This document shows positions 18,331-26,495 of a stretch of DNA of 64,000 bases, one piece after another. The stretch's first letter is position 1. Every line of letters starts with the position of its first letter. The notes beneath the pieces were generated by a model. That model worked only from the letters and a program-made list of their open reading frames with translations. It did not search any database and had not been told where the DNA came from. A program made the translations under genes and the position numbers. The DNA comes from Sneathiella sp. HT1-7. Lineage in GTDB: Bacteria > Pseudomonadota > Alphaproteobacteria > Sneathiellales > Sneathiellaceae. Location: contig NZ_JAJFZN010000005.1 in the NCBI RefSeq assembly GCF_020731145.1, positions 62,001 through 126,000 of the forward strand, written 5' to 3'.

Positions 18331-20007
18331 ATGAAGATGGACGTTAAGAGAATTAGCGAAACACTGTCCGTAAGCCCACAGATTCTACCTGATAATATTT
18401 CGGAACTCGCAAAACTGGGCTTTAAGGCGATTATATGTAACCGTCCGGATGGGGAAGGGGCGGATCAGCCGACCTTCGCCGAAATTCAGGAAGCTGCGCA
18501 TAAAGCCGGTATGGAGGCGGCCTATATCCCGATCATCGCAGGTAAGGTACAGGACAGTGATACGACGACTTTTGGCGATACCTTGGCTTCACTTCCACAT
18601 CCCGTGCTGGCTTATTGCCGGACGGGTACCCGTTCTGCGACTCTCTGGTCATTGAATGAAGGGGCGAAGGGCCGCCCGCTTCCAGAAATTCTGCAGACGA
18701 CAAAAACTGCTGGCTATGACATGTCCGGTGTGGTCCGACGTATTGCAAATGGCGGCCGAACGCCCACGGATGTTGCCGATGCGACCCATGATATTGTGAT
18801 TATCGGCGGCGGGGCCGCCGGAATTTCCGTCGCGGCAAGCCTGCTGCACCGTAAAAAAGGTCTTGATATCGCGATTATTGATCCCGCCGATGTGCATTAC
18901 TACCAACCCGGATGGACAATGGTTGGTGGCGGCATATTCGATGCGGAGGATACGGTCCGGACGATGGGGTCTCTCATTCCGGAGGGAGTTCATTGGATCA
19001 AGGCAGCGGTATCGGCGTTTGAGCCGGAAAAGAACGCTGTTATTCTGGATGGTTGCCGCGTCGTTAAATATAACCGGCTTGTCGTTGCCCCAGGCTTAAA
19101 GCTCAATTGGAACGGCATTGAAGGGTTGGTTGAAACGCTTGGCCGGAATGGGGTTACTTCTAACTACCGGTATGACCTCGCACCCTATACTTGGGAGTTG
19201 GTGAACAGCTTGAAGGAAGGACGGGCGCTTTTCACCCAGCCTCCTATGCCGATTAAATGTGCAGGCGCCCCCCAGAAATCGCTCTATCTGTCCGCCGATC
19301 ATTGGTATCGTAACGGCGTCATTAACGACATTGACATTGAATTCTATAATGCAGGCGGCGTTCTGTTCGGCGTGAAGGAATATGTTCCGGCACTTATGGA
19401 ATATGTCAAAAAATACAATGCGGATCTGAAGTTCTCGCATAATCTTGTGCGTATTGATGGGCCAAAGAAGACGGCATGGTTCAATAAGACAGATGCGGAC
19501 GGCAATAGCGAAGTTATTGAAACACGCTTTGATATGATCCATGTGGTACCCCCTCAATGTGCGCCGGATTTCATTCAGGTCAGTCCGCTTGCCGATGCGG
19601 CGGGATGGGTGGATGTTGATCAAACGACGCTCCGGCATAAGACCTATGAGAATATTTGGTCGCTCGGTGATGTCATGAATGCGCCAAATGCAAAAACGGC
19701 CGCTGCGGCTCGTAAGCAGGCGCCGGTCGTCGCGAATAATTTACTAAGTGATATGGGCGTTACTTCTGGCGTTGCACATTATGATGGGTATGGTTCCTGC
19801 CCTCTTACCGTAGAGCGGGGGAAAATTGTACTGGCGGAGTTTGGTTATGGAGGGAAGTTGCTTCCCAGCTTTCCGAGCTGGTTGATAAACGGGCAAAAGC
19901 CGAGCCGGCTTGCTTGGCTAATGAAGGAAAAAATTCTGCCGCCTATTTATTGGCAAGCCATGCTTCGGGGACGTGAATGGCTCGCTCAGCCGGAGATTAC
20001 GGATTAA
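18331..20007 (+). CDS. DUF442 (PTP/rhodanese-like) - sulfide:quinone oxidoreductase fusion
   Basis: A 558-residue fusion. Residues 1-115 form a DUF442/TIGR01244 domain (VKRISETLSVSPQILPDNI) ending in the phosphatase/rhodanese-like loop YCRTGTRS with Cys96. From about 148 onward it is a FAD-dependent sulfide:quinone oxidoreductase: Rossmann motif IVIIGGGAAGISVAASLLHR, the SQR segment IKCAGAPQKSLYLS with a redox Cys, and the second nucleotide region NIWSLGDVMNAPNAKTAAAARKQAP. The SQR part oxidises sulfide and feeds quinone. The DUF442 part probably handles the sulfane sulfur product. In Blh proteins DUF442 is fused to the dioxygenase; here it is on the SQR instead. Only 4 nt separate its stop from the convergent lysE-like gene. 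Met3 is an alternative start. Confidence 0.9.
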   Translation: MKMDVKRISETLSVSPQILPDNISELAKLGFKAIICNRPDGEGADQPTFAEIQEAAHKAGMEAAYIPIIAGKVQDSDTTTFGDTLASLPHPVLAYCRTGTRSATLWSLNEGAKGRPLPEILQTTKTAGYDMSGVVRRIANGGRTPTDVADATHDIVIIGGGAAGISVAASLLHRKKGLDIAIIDPADVHYYQPGWTMVGGGIFDAEDTVRTMGSLIPEGVHWIKAAVSAFEPEKNAVILDGCRVVKYNRLVVAPGLKLNWNGIEGLVETLGRNGVTSNYRYDLAPYTWELVNSLKEGRALFTQPPMPIKCAGAPQKSLYLSADHWYRNGVINDIDIEFYNAGGVLFGVKEYVPALMEYVKKYNADLKFSHNLVRIDGPKKTAWFNKTDADGNSEVIETRFDMIHVVPPQCAPDFIQVSPLADAAGWVDVDQTTLRHKTYENIWSLGDVMNAPNAKTAAAARKQAPVVANNLLSDMGVTSGVAHYDGYGSCPLTVERGKIVLAEFGYGGKLLPSFPSWLINGQKPSRLAWLMKEKILPPIYWQAMLRGREWLAQPEITD

Positions 20008-20011
20008 CTTC

Positions 20012-20602
20012 CTAGAAATTGGCGAAAAGGGCGAGGGCAACGACGGCAAGCATTGCCAGCGCCATGAGAAGATTGATCCGAAATTGAATATGTGGAGCAA
20101 GCTCAAGCCGTTTGACCATGATACCTGCGGCGAGCCACAAGAAGTGGACTGGTACCCAAATTGCGTTCAGAAGTGCGAATTTGAGTAATGTCTCCCAGAC
20201 AAGCGTATCGGCGAAGAAGGGAAACCCGGTAAAAAGTGTTGTGTTGACGGCGTAGGCTTTGGGGTTGATCATTTGCAGGGTGATGCCTGCAAAAATGCCG
20301 GGCTGTCTGGCGGATTCGATAAAAGCGATTTTCGCGCCTGCCGTGGCAATTCTGAACGCGAGATAAAGAAGATATGCTAGGGATAACACCAGCAGCATAT
20401 TGCGTACTATCGGCACCGCGAAGACAATTGCTGCTAACCCCGAAACAACAGCAAGTGCCACAAGATTATTACCGATAAAAAGCCCGATCACATAGCGAGT
20501 TCCGGCTGCGCGGCCAAAAGCAGAGCCAACCCCGGCCGTTGAAAGAACGCCGGGCCCGGGAGTAATCACCAAGAAAAAAACCGCCAGGAAAAATGCAATC
20601 AT
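20012..20602 (-). CDS. LysE-family amino acid/metabolite exporter
   Basis: A 196-residue inner-membrane protein of the LysE/RhtB type. The N-terminal helix runs into ITPGPGVLST, the usual PGP motif of the family, and about five or six helices follow. Relatives export basic or neutral amino acids. It lies 57 nt downstream of the MATE gene on the same strand, so co-transcription from the MarR-controlled region is possible. The substrate is unknown. The gene converges on the SQR fusion gene with almost no spacer. Confidence 0.88.
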   Translation of the reverse strand: MIAFFLAVFFLVITPGPGVLSTAGVGSAFGRAAGTRYVIGLFIGNNLVALAVVSGLAAIVFAVPIVRNMLLVLSLAYLLYLAFRIATAGAKIAFIESARQPGIFAGITLQMINPKAYAVNTTLFTGFPFFADTLVWETLLKFALLNAIWVPVHFLWLAAGIMVKRLELAPHIQFRINLLMALAMLAVVALALFANF

Positions 20603-20659
20603 CCTTATTACCCCGCAACGTCGGCGGGATCAGCCTGACGTGTTATCTGTTCTTTTTTC

Positions 20660-22021
20660 TTACCAGCGGACAACATATACAGCGAGCGCTGTCGTCGCAC
20701 CATAAATTACCATGGCGGCCCCAATCAGCGCGAAAATCGTCCATTCCGGAGTATTGTTTGTGGCCAGAATCCAGCCTCCCAGTGCAACGATAACAAGGCG
20801 AAGGGTGCCAGCGATAACAGGCCCGAGTACTTTGCCTGCGCCTTGCGAGGAAAAATAGAGGCATAAAGCGAGCCCGAAGAGGCCATAGAAAGGGCCAACC
20901 CATGCAAAGTAGAGCCCTGCGGACCTCATCACAGGGAGGTCATCCGTAAACATCCCCGTCCAGACATTAGGAAAGAGGGCAACGAACAGCCCGATGGCTC
21001 CGATGAGTATTCCTGCACTGATGGCACCGGTCCAGGCCACCTGACGAGCGCGGGCGATATTTCCTGCGCCAATGGCCATGCCGACCATCGGGACACAGGC
21101 GACGCCAATGGCAAACGCGATGGGTACCAGCAGGAATTCCAGTCGTGCACCGATCCCGTATCCTGCGAGAACCTCGACCCCGAACTCCGAGGTTAGCCGC
21201 GTCAGAATAAGGACCGTGAAGACGGTTTGTAATGGCGATATACAAGAAACCGCGCCAACTTTGAGAATATCTCGAAACATCTCCGCTTTTAGCTGGACGC
21301 CTCTCAAGGTCAGCTTAACGCGGCCCTTTCCAGAGACCAGATACCAAAGAAGAAATATTGCCGAAGTACTAAAGGCAACGACTAAGCCAAGACCAATGCC
21401 CGCCATCCCGAGCGCTGGAAACGGCCCCCAGCCAAGGCTGAATGCCCCAGCTAGCAAAAACTGTGATAAGGCAACCGCAAGCAGGGTAATCGATGGGACT
21501 TTCATGTCGCCACCGCCCCGAATGACAGATGCAAAAGTATTGGTCAGCCAAAGACCGACTGTGCCGAGAAAGACGATATTGGAATAGGCCAAAGCCTCTG
21601 TGATTACTGTACCAAAACCACCGAGTAGCCGATAAATATACTCACCAAATATCAGAAAAAAGATGCCGAATACAATTCCTGCCATAGCGCCAATAACAAC
21701 TGCATGGAAAGCAAGTTGTTCTGCGCGGTGAGTGTCATTTGCCCCGAGGGCCCTACTGATAGCGGATGATACGCCGCCGCCCATCGCTCCGCCCGACAAC
21801 ATTTGTTGCAGCATGACCATTGGAAACACAAGGGCAAGCCCGGCCAGCGCTGAAATACCAAGTTGCCCCGCATAGGCAGTTTCAGCAATGGCGACGATGG
21901 CCGCGGCGGACATCGCAAGCACATTTGGGATGCTGAGGCGCGCCAGTGTGCCAAGGATTGGAGCTGTCAGAAGGGGATTGACGTTCGCTGCAACTGCAGG
22001 AGAGTGGCTTTCAGCCGTCAT
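20660..22021 (-). CDS. MATE-family efflux transporter
   Basis: A 453-residue multidrug and toxin extrusion transporter with about 12 membrane helices in two homologous halves. Recognisable family segments include LSIPNVLAMSAAAIVAIAET, LQQMLSGGAMGGGVSSAISRALG, and in the second half GYGIGARLEFLLVPIAFAIG. It exchanges cations for drugs or metabolites across the inner membrane. It begins 51 nt after the MarR gene; a perfect 12-bp palindrome in that gap (22043-22054) resembles one upstream of marR itself. Regulation by the adjacent MarR protein is therefore likely. Confidence 0.92.
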   Translation of the reverse strand: MTAESHSPAVAANVNPLLTAPILGTLARLSIPNVLAMSAAAIVAIAETAYAGQLGISALAGLALVFPMVMLQQMLSGGAMGGGVSSAISRALGANDTHRAEQLAFHAVVIGAMAGIVFGIFFLIFGEYIYRLLGGFGTVITEALAYSNIVFLGTVGLWLTNTFASVIRGGGDMKVPSITLLAVALSQFLLAGAFSLGWGPFPALGMAGIGLGLVVAFSTSAIFLLWYLVSGKGRVKLTLRGVQLKAEMFRDILKVGAVSCISPLQTVFTVLILTRLTSEFGVEVLAGYGIGARLEFLLVPIAFAIGVACVPMVGMAIGAGNIARARQVAWTGAISAGILIGAIGLFVALFPNVWTGMFTDDLPVMRSAGLYFAWVGPFYGLFGLALCLYFSSQGAGKVLGPVIAGTLRLVIVALGGWILATNNTPEWTIFALIGAAMVIYGATTALAVYVVRW

Positions 22022-22042
22022 TGGAGTTTCTTTCTATAATGA

Positions 22043-22054
22043 CTGTATATACAG
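22043..22054. promoter_or_regulatory. 12-bp palindrome between marR and MATE genes; probable MarR operator
   Basis: CTGTATATACAG is a perfect palindrome 22-33 bp ahead of the MATE start codon. It differs from the palindrome upstream of the marR gene (CTGCATATGCAG, 22530-22541) only at the symmetric pair of positions 4 and 9. Two matching sites flanking a MarR gene point to one regulator binding both. Confidence 0.6.
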
Positions 22055-22072
22055 ATATGTAACCAAAAAAAT

Positions 22073-22516
22073 TCACTCCCTAAGGTCTTCTATCATCTGG
22101 TCAATTTTTGAAGATAGCAAACGGCCGTCTTCGGGTCCCAGAACATTTGCAATCCTCTCCTGCGCGGCTTGCCATCCTGGACGAGCGGCCTTGTATTTCT
22201 CAAGTCCAGTTTTTGTCAGGCTAAGCTTGCGGCTGCGACGGTCCTTGTCATCCTGGGTCAGGGACACAAAGCCTTGTCTTTCAAGGGGACGCAGGTTCCG
22301 GGTCAAGGTGGTTGGGTCCATTACCAGTTTTTCGGCAAGGCTGCCGACACTGATGCCATCGAAATATTTTAAGTGACCAAGCAATCCATATTGTGTGATT
22401 GTCAATCCGTAAGGCTCTAGCAATTGATCATAGATCTGCGTAATTCGGCGCGCGGCCTTACGAAAGCGCGACGCGCTACAGGTGGACTTGAACTCTCGAT
22501 TTGCGTTTGCGGTCAT
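22073..22516 (-). CDS. MarR-family transcriptional regulator
   Basis: A 147-residue winged-HTH regulator. I place the start at ATG 22516 (MTANANREF). The frame stays open for 56 further codons upstream, but that stretch runs into the desaturase gene and is not MarR-like. The wHTH is seen as LTITQYGLLGHLKYFDGISV, then LAEKLVMDPTTLTRNLRPLE and the wing DDKDRRSRKLSLT. It is the likely repressor of the downstream MATE (and perhaps LysE) genes, using the matching palindromes on either side of its gene. The ligand is unknown. Confidence 0.9.
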   Translation of the reverse strand: MTANANREFKSTCSASRFRKAARRITQIYDQLLEPYGLTITQYGLLGHLKYFDGISVGSLAEKLVMDPTTLTRNLRPLERQGFVSLTQDDKDRRSRKLSLTKTGLEKYKAARPGWQAAQERIANVLGPEDGRLLSSKIDQMIEDLRE

Positions 22517-22529
22517 ACAGACTATATAT

Positions 22530-22541
22530 CTGCATATGCAG
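22530..22541. promoter_or_regulatory. 12-bp palindrome upstream of marR; probable autoregulatory operator
   Basis: CTGCATATGCAG is a perfect palindrome 14-25 bp ahead of the marR start codon. It abuts an imperfect dyad, CAGACTATATATCTG (22518-22532). With the site at 22043-22054 it defines the shared pattern CTGYATATRCAG. Confidence 0.6.
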
Positions 22542-22595
22542 GTAATTTCAATCGAAATTACTTTATCGCTTTGAAGCGCTGTTCTTAGCGGCCGA

Positions 22596-23708
22596 TTATG
22601 TTGCGGGGGACAGCTTTCGGGCGGATTTGAAAGAGACGAGTCGTTGAGAGTTTTCATCCCACAGTGCGAGCCGTAAACAGGCAAAGCTTTCCCACAGACT
22701 GATTCGGTTCAGGGATTTGAGCGCCGGCAGTTCTGCAAGGCATGCCCCGAGGCGATAATTTGGGATACGGCAGGAAAGATGATGAATATGGTGAATACCA
22801 ATATTTCCGGATAACCAACGGAGCGGCTGAGGAAGGTCATAATAGCTGCTTGCCATCACCGACGCTTCATGAATGTTCCAGTCTTTTTTGTTACGCCAAT
22901 ATGTATCTTCAAATTGATGCTGTACGTAAAAAAGCCAGACACCTGCCGTGGAAGATAACAGAATGACTGGAATCTGCACCATCAAGATGTCCATGAAGCC
23001 AAAACTAAACCCTAAGGCCAGGGTGATCGCAACAATCCCAAGATTGGTGCCCATAACCCCGATCAGCAGTGCTGGCCGTTGACGTATAAGATCAAGAGGC
23101 AATCTGTATTTAACTACAAATAGATACAAAGGGCCAATGCCAAACATCACGGCTGGCGTCCTGTAAATGCGATAAAGAAAACGCTGCCAACGGCTTAACG
23201 CCTGGTACTCGGCAACAGTGATCACATTGATATCGCCAATGCCGCGCTTTTCAAGATGTCCGCAGGTTGCATGATGGGTGTTATGAGAACGACGCCAATA
23301 TTCATGCGGTGTAAGAGTGACAACGCCAATTAGCCGCCCCACCAGATCATTGAGGCGCGGTGACCGGAAAAAGGAATGATGTCCGCAATCATGTTGGATG
23401 ATGAATAGACGAACCGTAAATGCTGCCGCCGGGATGGAGAGCAATAGCGCCAACCAGTACACATCGTCTACAACGATGATCATGCTTGCCCATAGGATCA
23501 CCAGTGGAACAATCGTGGTCAACAGCTGCAGAACACTGCGCTTCGCATCCGGAGCGGCAAATCTCCGGGCAACTTCCGCCCATTTTTTGTCAAATGTTCT
23601 CGGAGAAGCGCTCGGCGCTTGTAATTCGCCGGATAACGGTGCGGCCTTTAGCGGCCCTGATAAACTGGAAATAGTCGTTCTACCCTGATAAAAAAGTCGA
23701 CCAGACAA
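22596..23708 (-). CDS. Membrane fatty acid desaturase (DesA/omega-6 type)
   Basis: A 370-residue di-iron membrane desaturase. The three histidine boxes are complete: HDCGHH (106-111), HNTHH (142-146) and HHIHH (306-310). An extra QHQFEDTYW segment near 264, typical of acyl-lipid desaturases, is present between two hydrophobic helix pairs. It introduces a double bond into membrane acyl chains, using a ferredoxin-type electron donor. The N-terminal 40 residues are low-complexity and the true start may be internal. It is followed by marR on the same strand, with an 79-bp gap. The regiospecificity cannot be read from the sequence. Confidence 0.92.
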   Translation of the reverse strand: MSGRLFYQGRTTISSLSGPLKAAPLSGELQAPSASPRTFDKKWAEVARRFAAPDAKRSVLQLLTTIVPLVILWASMIIVVDDVYWLALLLSIPAAAFTVRLFIIQHDCGHHSFFRSPRLNDLVGRLIGVVTLTPHEYWRRSHNTHHATCGHLEKRGIGDINVITVAEYQALSRWQRFLYRIYRTPAVMFGIGPLYLFVVKYRLPLDLIRQRPALLIGVMGTNLGIVAITLALGFSFGFMDILMVQIPVILLSSTAGVWLFYVQHQFEDTYWRNKKDWNIHEASVMASSYYDLPQPLRWLSGNIGIHHIHHLSCRIPNYRLGACLAELPALKSLNRISLWESFACLRLALWDENSQRLVSFKSARKLSPAT

Positions 23709-23914
23709 TACCCGTCAATGCCTCAAAATACAAGTTGAAACGTGTTTCGCCACAACACTTCTGCGTTATATGGGCTCAGCAGCTTGCAGCGGCATGCCGA
23801 AAAGTTCTCGTAGATCTCGGAAAATTCGGACGATCCGTTCGACAAATGGTCGTTGGGACCTTATCGTTGAATTCGGCGCAGAACCCGTGACCTGTAAAAA
23901 AATGGTGGAACTCT

Positions 23915-24907
23915 ATGACTCAACTGTCCGTGCTGGATCTGGCCCCGATCATCGAGGGGAGCAATGCTGCGCAATCATTCAAGAATTCTGTGGAAATAGC
24001 GCAACTTGCAGAGAAATTGGGATACAAGCGCTATTGGCTAGCAGAGCATCATAACATCCCCGGCATTGCGAGTGCGGCAACTGCTGTTCTGCTGTCCCAT
24101 GTCGGCGCCCACACCAAAACAATCCGCATCGGTTCGGGTGGCGTCATGCTGCCAAATCATGCGCCGCTGATCATAGCGGAACAGTTTGGAACGCTCGCCT
24201 CCCTTTATCCGGACAGGATCGACCTTGGTCTGGGCCGGGCGCCGGGAACGGACGGTTTGACAGCGCAGGCGCTTCGCCGCGCAATGAACGCAAATGTGGA
24301 CAGCTTCCCCCGGGATGTGCTTGAGCTGCAGCAGTATTTCGCGGATCTGGAGCCGGGCCAGAAAATTCAGGCGGTACCGGGTGCGGGACTTCACGTGCCG
24401 CTCTGGATACTCGGCTCCAGCCTTTATGGCGCAGAGCTGGCGGCACATTTCGGATTGCCCTACGCGTTTGCCTCACATTTCGCGCCGACAGATTTGCGTC
24501 AGGCGCTCCATATTTACCGGCAGAATTTCAAACCCTCCGTGCAGCTTGATAAACCCTATGTCATGGCGGCGATGAACCTGCAGGCTGCCGATACACGAGA
24601 CCATGCAGAGCTTATCACGACTTCCCTGATGCAAGGAGTTCTGGGTCTTGCACGGGGAATGCCGATCCGGTTACCTCCGCCGGTAGAAGGATTCGCCGAA
24701 AGGCTCGGGCCACAGGAAATGGCAGCCATATCCCGATTCATGACCTATACAGCGCTTGGAGATGCAAATGACGTGTCAGAACGGCTGCAGGAATTCAAGG
24801 CGGAGACAAATGCGGATGAAATTATCCTGACGGCGCAGATTTTTGACCACCAGGCGCGCTTGCGGGCCTTTGAGATTGCGGCGAAGGCAATGGCAGCAAT
24901 CGCCTGA
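23915..24907 (+). CDS. LLM-class flavin-dependent oxidoreductase, MsnO8 type
   Basis: A 330-residue luciferase-like monooxygenase-fold protein. The N-terminus LSVLDLAPI and the segments [36 protein letters not shown] and [20 protein letters not shown] identify the MsnO8/YhbW-like group. Members bind FMN or F420-like flavin and act on unknown small substrates. It is divergent from the desaturase gene across a 206-bp gap and stands alone. The function beyond the family is not determinable. Confidence 0.9.
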   Translation: MTQLSVLDLAPIIEGSNAAQSFKNSVEIAQLAEKLGYKRYWLAEHHNIPGIASAATAVLLSHVGAHTKTIRIGSGGVMLPNHAPLIIAEQFGTLASLYPDRIDLGLGRAPGTDGLTAQALRRAMNANVDSFPRDVLELQQYFADLEPGQKIQAVPGAGLHVPLWILGSSLYGAELAAHFGLPYAFASHFAPTDLRQALHIYRQNFKPSVQLDKPYVMAAMNLQAADTRDHAELITTSLMQGVLGLARGMPIRLPPPVEGFAERLGPQEMAAISRFMTYTALGDANDVSERLQEFKAETNADEIILTAQIFDHQARLRAFEIAAKAMAAIA

Positions 24908-24916
24908 TTCAGGCGA
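24900..24916 (+). terminator. Short hairpin at end of LLM oxidoreductase gene
   Basis: TCGCCTGA and TCAGGCGA form an 8-bp inverted repeat with one base between the arms, overlapping the stop codon. An A/T-rich stretch without a clean T run follows. It is a weak terminator candidate. Confidence 0.3.
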
Positions 24917-25214
24917 AATTCAATTTATTCAGCTTTTGGCGGACTAAGTTCGGGTGTGTGAAATGCCGTTATATTGTGCAATATTGCTTAAATTTAAAGC
25001 ATTGAAATTATTATTATAAATCTAATTTTTTGCACCGCAAAATAAAATCCATTTTGTTCGACAAATATACTTTTAAATACTGTATTTTCGGCTATCATGA
25101 CATCCGGAAAAGCTGATTGCACGACACCCGCTGCAGTCCATTTGTAATAAAAGCGTCGCTAAACCCGTTCATTTACTAAAGATCTCGAAGCTATAAAATT
25201 CAAGGGAGTATAGA
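24908..25214 (+). promoter_or_regulatory. AT-rich leader of the polyamine-type ABC operon
   Basis: A 307-bp gene-free stretch, much richer in A/T than its flanks. It holds two short dyads, ATATTG-TG-CAATAT (24971-24984) and TTTTGC-ACC-GCAAAA (25028-25042), and several TATAAT-like hexamers. A clear ribosome site (AAGGGAG) precedes the ATG at 25215. It must carry the promoter of the potD-like operon; I cannot assign a specific regulator. Confidence 0.45.
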
Positions 25215-26384
25215 ATGACCGTTAAATCTCAAAAACCCACACAGGCAGATGGAAAATCAACATCAGTCGTCAGTCGCCGGAATGTATTGAAAACGGCGAC
25301 AGCTGTTGGTGCTTTTACTGTAGCTGGACCCGCGATTGTTAAAAACGCGTTCTCCTCTTCAGGGGAACTTAACATCTTGATGTGGTCGGATTACCTGCCG
25401 GAACCTTTCATTGCAGATTTTGCAAAAGAAACAGGCATCAAAATCAACTACACAGGTATTGGCTCGAATGAAGAGATCATCAACAAGATGAAGGCAAACA
25501 AGGGTCAGGGCTTTGACATTGTTTCGCCGACAAATAACCAGGGCTTGGAATGGGGGCCGCTCGAACTCTTACAGCCGTGGGATATGAGCCGTGTTCCTGT
25601 TGATAAAGTGAGCCCGACAATGGCGGCCATTGGAACAAAAGATTGGGATTTTGAAGGTAAGGGATCTCATTGGCTTCCACATATCTGGGGAACGGAAGGT
25701 ATCGCCTGGCGGACCGATAAATGGGCGCCGGCTGGTGCTGCACCAAGCTACGGGGATGTCTGGGCTGAAGAGAACGCCGGCAAGACTATGGGACGCCCGC
25801 ATTCCATGATGCTCTGTGCTGGCCTGTATATGGAAACAATCGGCGCACTTAACCCCGGCGATATGTGGAAAGCATATGAGTCTGAAGAGACGATGCGTCC
25901 GATCTGGGAAAAAGTGACAGACTGGTGCATCGCCCGCAAAAAGAATATCAAGCTTCTTTGGAATGATGCGGATACGCAGAAAAATGGACTGTTGAACGAG
26001 GGTGTCGTCGTTGGCCAGACTTGGGACGGTCCGCCAATGTCACTAAAAACTGCTGGTGATCCAATCATGTATCAGGCGCCGGTTGAAGGGGCGATGGCCT
26101 GGGTTGACGGCATGTCGTTGCCTATCGGGGCGAAGAATATGGATCAGGTTTATGAATTCATCAAATTCTCCTATGACGCCAAAAATGCCGGTAAGGCCAT
26201 TGATTCTCATGGTTATAATTCGCCGGTTCTAGGGGCTGATCAATATGCGGGCGATGCCTATAAGAAGAACTTTGCGGATGCGTATCCAGGCGATTCACTC
26301 GATAACTTGAATCCTTGGCCACCTCAGGCACCTTGGTATGCTGCCGTACGTACTGAGTATGTGAACAAGTTCAAGAGCTCTTAA
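25215..26384 (+). CDS. Polyamine-type ABC transporter substrate-binding protein (Tat-exported)
   Basis: A 389-residue periplasmic binding protein of the PotD/spermidine-putrescine family. It has a twin-arginine signal: SRRNVLK at residues 20-26, then the hydrophobic stretch TATAVGAFTVAGPAIV. The mature start LNILMWSDYLPEPFIADFAKETG is the standard PotD opening, and GTEGIAWRTDKW follows. Use of Tat instead of Sec suggests folding before export. It heads a four-gene operon with ATPase and two permeases. The solute may be a polyamine or another cationic compound; the family also handles opines and choline-like compounds. Confidence 0.92.
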   Translation: MTVKSQKPTQADGKSTSVVSRRNVLKTATAVGAFTVAGPAIVKNAFSSSGELNILMWSDYLPEPFIADFAKETGIKINYTGIGSNEEIINKMKANKGQGFDIVSPTNNQGLEWGPLELLQPWDMSRVPVDKVSPTMAAIGTKDWDFEGKGSHWLPHIWGTEGIAWRTDKWAPAGAAPSYGDVWAEENAGKTMGRPHSMMLCAGLYMETIGALNPGDMWKAYESEETMRPIWEKVTDWCIARKKNIKLLWNDADTQKNGLLNEGVVVGQTWDGPPMSLKTAGDPIMYQAPVEGAMAWVDGMSLPIGAKNMDQVYEFIKFSYDAKNAGKAIDSHGYNSPVLGADQYAGDAYKKNFADAYPGDSLDNLNPWPPQAPWYAAVRTEYVNKFKSS

Positions 26385-26399
26385 ATCTTGATAAGATAT

Positions 26400-26425
26400 G
26401 CCGGATCCGCTCTCGCGGGTCCGGC
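26400..26425 (+). terminator. Stable hairpin between the potD-like and potA-like genes
   Basis: GCCGGATCCGC and GCGGGTCCGGC pair over 11 bp with one G-U wobble around a TCTC loop, 16 nt after the binding-protein stop. A loose T-rich stretch follows. In binding-protein-dependent operons such hairpins often limit read-through or protect the upstream message, so the binding protein is made in excess. Confidence 0.5.
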
Positions 26426-26495
26426 GCAATTCCCGTTTGTTTTCTTTGGGCCGAGGGGGTTTCGATGGAAAAGGGTGTCAATTGGGGAATGATCC

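Noticed and set aside
22517-22684. Upstream 56-codon extension of the MarR gene
   Set aside because: It overlaps the desaturase 3' end and the predicted operator, and its composition is not MarR-like.
24971-25042. Two short dyads in the potD leader as specific operators
   Set aside because: Arms of 6 bp in AT-rich DNA are expected by chance; they are described in the leader entry but not assigned to a regulator.
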